Assembly (NCBI GenBank): GCA_947253885.1
Contig: CAMYAO010000004.1
Coordinates: 1 to 64,000 of the forward strand
Direction: 5' to 3'
DNA length: 64,000 nucleotides
DNA from: an uncultured Clostridium sp.
Lineage (GTDB): Bacteria > Bacillota > Clostridia > Lachnospirales > Lachnospiraceae
Position 1 is the stretch's first letter; the number at the start of each line of letters is the position of its first letter. The position numbers were made by a program, and so were the translations under genes. Under the pieces are notes generated by a model. The model did no database searches, was not told the DNA's origin, and saw nothing but the letters and a program-made list of their open reading frames with translations. Of this stretch, positions 62,265-64,000 are shown piece after piece.

Positions 62265-64000
62265 TTGAAAGAAGAAAAGTTTAATATTACCGGAATGACC
62301 TGTTCTGCCTGCTCGGCTCGGGTGGAAAAGGTAGTAAGTCAATTGAGCGGAGTAGAGACGGCAAGTGTCAATCTGCTGACCAACAGTATGTCAGTTCGAT
62401 ATGACGAATCCGTACTGAGGGAATCGCAGATCATCACTGCGGTAGAAAAGGCGGGATACGGAGCGGACAATGCATTAAAAAATGCAGATAAAGACAAGAA
62501 GAGGACAAATCGTATTGTTGAAACGGAAGTGTCGGTTAAAAAAGTGCGACTGCTGTTATCTCTTTGTTTTTTGATTCCTATGATGTATCTTACTATGGGA
62601 AATATGTTCCATCATATGTTTGGTATGCCGATGCCGAATTGGGTAATACAGACGTTTTTCGGCACTGAAAATGCCGGTATTTTTGCATTTACACAATTTT
62701 TGATTTTGTTACCGATTTTATGGATCAATCAGAACTACTTTAAAAACGGATATCGTAATCTTTTTCACAGAGCTCCGAATATGGATACGTTGGTAGCGGT
62801 CGGTTCCTCTGCAGCTGCAATCTATGGGATATTTGCCATTTTCCGAATTGTATACGGATTAAGCTACGGGAATTTTGAAATTGTAGATACCTACCGTTCT
62901 CAGTTGTATTTTGAATCTTCAGGAATGATTGTAACTCTGATAACACTCGGGAAAATGCTGGAGGCAATTTCAAAAGGAAAAACGAGTGATGCGATCGGCA
63001 GACTGGTGGATTTAGCGCCGAATCAGGCAACAATAGAGCGAAACGGAGAGGAAATGATCGTTGATAGTGCCGATTTGGCAGTTGGAGATATTATTATTGT
63101 ACGACCGGGAGATCGCATTCCGGCAGACGGTGTAATTATAGAAGGAAGATCCAGCTTTGATGAATCCGCACTTACGGGAGAAAGCATTCCCATAGAAAAA
63201 ACAGTAGGAGACGCTGTAATTACGGCATCTTTAAATAAAAACGGTTTTGTGAAATTCAAAGCACAAAAGGTCGGAGGGGATACTACATTATCGCAGATTA
63301 TTACGCTGGTGGAGGAGGCAAGCTCTTCCAAGGCTCCGATTGCACGAATGGCGGATAAAATAGCAGGTATATTTGTTCCGATTGTAATGGCGGTGGCGCT
63401 GGTTGTGGCAATTGTCTGGTTGCTTAGCGGAGCGGATTTTGAATTTGCATTGTCAAATGCCATCTCCGTTTTGGTTATCTCATGTCCGTGTGCGCTCGGA
63501 TTGGCGACACCTGTGGCTATAATGGTCGGAATGGGAAAAGGTGCCGAGAATGGAATTTTGATTAAATCAGGTGAAGCGTTAGAAATCGCACATAATGTAG
63601 ATACAGTCATTATGGATAAAACCGGGACAATCACAGAAGGAAAACCGGTTGTAACAGATGTAGAATACTACCATATCAAACGTGAGGATCTGATTGCAGC
63701 TGCAAGCGGAATGGAGGCATCAAGTGAGCACTCGCTAGCTGAAGCAATCGTATCATATGCATCGAATGAGGGAATCGAAGAACAGAAATTTGATTCATTT
63801 GAAGCTGTTTTCGGGAAAGGAATCCGTGCAACTGCGGACGGAATTGTTTATTGTGCAGGCAATGAACGGCTTATGCAGGAACAGGGAATAGAAACGACTC
63901 CTTATACTGTGATATTGGAACGTTATGCAAAAGAAGGAAAGACTCCTTTGTTATTTGCAAAAAATAAAACGATAATCGGCATTATTGCAGTTGCAGATAT
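62265..64000 (+). CDS. copA: copper-exporting P1B-type ATPase CopA (truncated by the window edge)
   Basis: The visible 578 residues hold a single N-terminal heavy-metal domain (GMTCSACSA, C13/C16), then membrane helices, with a His/Met-rich loop (MGNMFHHMFGMPMPNW). The actuator motif LTGESIPIEK, the transport CPC in ISCPCALGLATPVA and the phosphorylation motif DKTGTITEG follow, then the start of the nucleotide-binding domain. The chain runs to the last base without a stop. It is read from TTG at 62265, seven bases after GAGG. It is under CsoR control and probably exports Cu(I). Confidence 0.95.
   Translation, partial: MKEEKFNITGMTCSACSARVEKVVSQLSGVETASVNLLTNSMSVRYDESVLRESQIITAVEKAGYGADNALKNADKDKKRTNRIVETEVSVKKVRLLLSLCFLIPMMYLTMGNMFHHMFGMPMPNWVIQTFFGTENAGIFAFTQFLILLPILWINQNYFKNGYRNLFHRAPNMDTLVAVGSSAAAIYGIFAIFRIVYGLSYGNFEIVDTYRSQLYFESSGMIVTLITLGKMLEAISKGKTSDAIGRLVDLAPNQATIERNGEEMIVDSADLAVGDIIIVRPGDRIPADGVIIEGRSSFDESALTGESIPIEKTVGDAVITASLNKNGFVKFKAQKVGGDTTLSQIITLVEEASSSKAPIARMADKIAGIFVPIVMAVALVVAIVWLLSGADFEFALSNAISVLVISCPCALGLATPVAIMVGMGKGAENGILIKSGEALEIAHNVDTVIMDKTGTITEGKPVVTDVEYYHIKREDLIAAASGMEASSEHSLAEAIVSYASNEGIEEQKFDSFEAVFGKGIRATADGIVYCAGNERLMQEQGIETTPYTVILERYAKEGKTPLLFAKNKTIIGIIAVAD

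Noticed and set aside
1..64000. CRISPR arrays, tRNA, rRNA and intact insertion sequences
   Set aside because: No regularly spaced repeats, cloverleaf-like segments ending in a TTC-arm, rRNA-like stretches, or transposase genes with matching terminal repeats were seen.

Overview
The window looks like chromosomal DNA of a low-to-medium GC, anaerobic, spore-former-type Firmicute, most likely a Lachnospiraceae-like Clostridia. The reasons are the strong AGGAGG ribosome sites, tightly packed and overlapping genes, the clostridial butyrate-route enzymes thiolase and 3-hydroxybutyryl-CoA dehydrogenase, an anaerobic (early cobalt insertion) cobalamin pathway with CbiK, and a YerC-PcrA pair. No rRNA, tRNA, CRISPR array or intact insertion sequence was seen.

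Region by region. 1-2700 is an AT-rich, decaying mobile-element scar: the 3' end of an unknown gene, a type IV AbiE toxin-antitoxin locus whose antitoxin is intact but whose toxin is frameshifted, and the C-terminal stump of a large serine recombinase. 2700-3356 is non-coding and AT-rich. 3357-5495 carries thiolase and 3-hydroxybutyryl-CoA dehydrogenase. 5628-8852 has a small membrane protein, a DUF815 ATPase broken by one base in an A tract, and a membrane-anchored polysaccharide deacetylase. 8902-12436 is a heterodimeric ABC exporter with one degenerate ATP site. 12480-16824 holds yerC, pcrA, a small membrane protein and trmFO. 17092-20259 is a three-gene membrane-stress operon (SPFH protein with three tandem zinc ribbons, a zinc-ribbon membrane protein and a TPM protein), resembling YdjI/YdjG/YdjH. 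20515-30167 is housekeeping: an alpha/beta hydrolase, a LarA-type racemase, a compact operon (ArsC/Spx-like, phosphopantetheinyl transferase, two YibE/F membrane proteins, YaaA, endonuclease IV), a secreted nuclease, an RluA-type pseudouridine synthase and a patatin.

30392-55002 is the centrepiece. After tcdA and a MATE exporter comes an almost unbroken run of about 24 genes on one strand that builds adenosylcobalamin from glutamyl-tRNA: hemA, hemL, hemB, hemC and a CobA-HemD fusion make uroporphyrinogen III and precorrin-2; SirC and CbiK give cobalt-sirohydrochlorin; CbiL, H, F, G, D, a CbiJ-CbiE-CbiT triple fusion, C and A make cobyrinate diamide; CobO, CbiP, CbiB, CobD, CobU, CobS, CobT and CobC finish the cofactor. 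Genes commonly overlap by 4 to 50 bases, and cobC and cbiB overlap by about 160. A second, very short CobU-like P-loop protein of unknown role sits between cobS and cobC. I see no cobalt transporter, no lower-ligand synthesis gene and no cobalamin riboswitch.

55115-64000 holds citrate synthase, galE, azlC-azlD on the minus strand, a four-gene polar amino acid ABC importer, and a copper-response locus: csoR with a recognisable operator, followed by copA, which runs off the end of the window.

Nothing here is convincingly a wholly new system. The best leads are the fused and overlapping architecture of the B12 island with its short CobU-like protein, the zinc-ribbon SPFH operon, and the two frameshifted genes.
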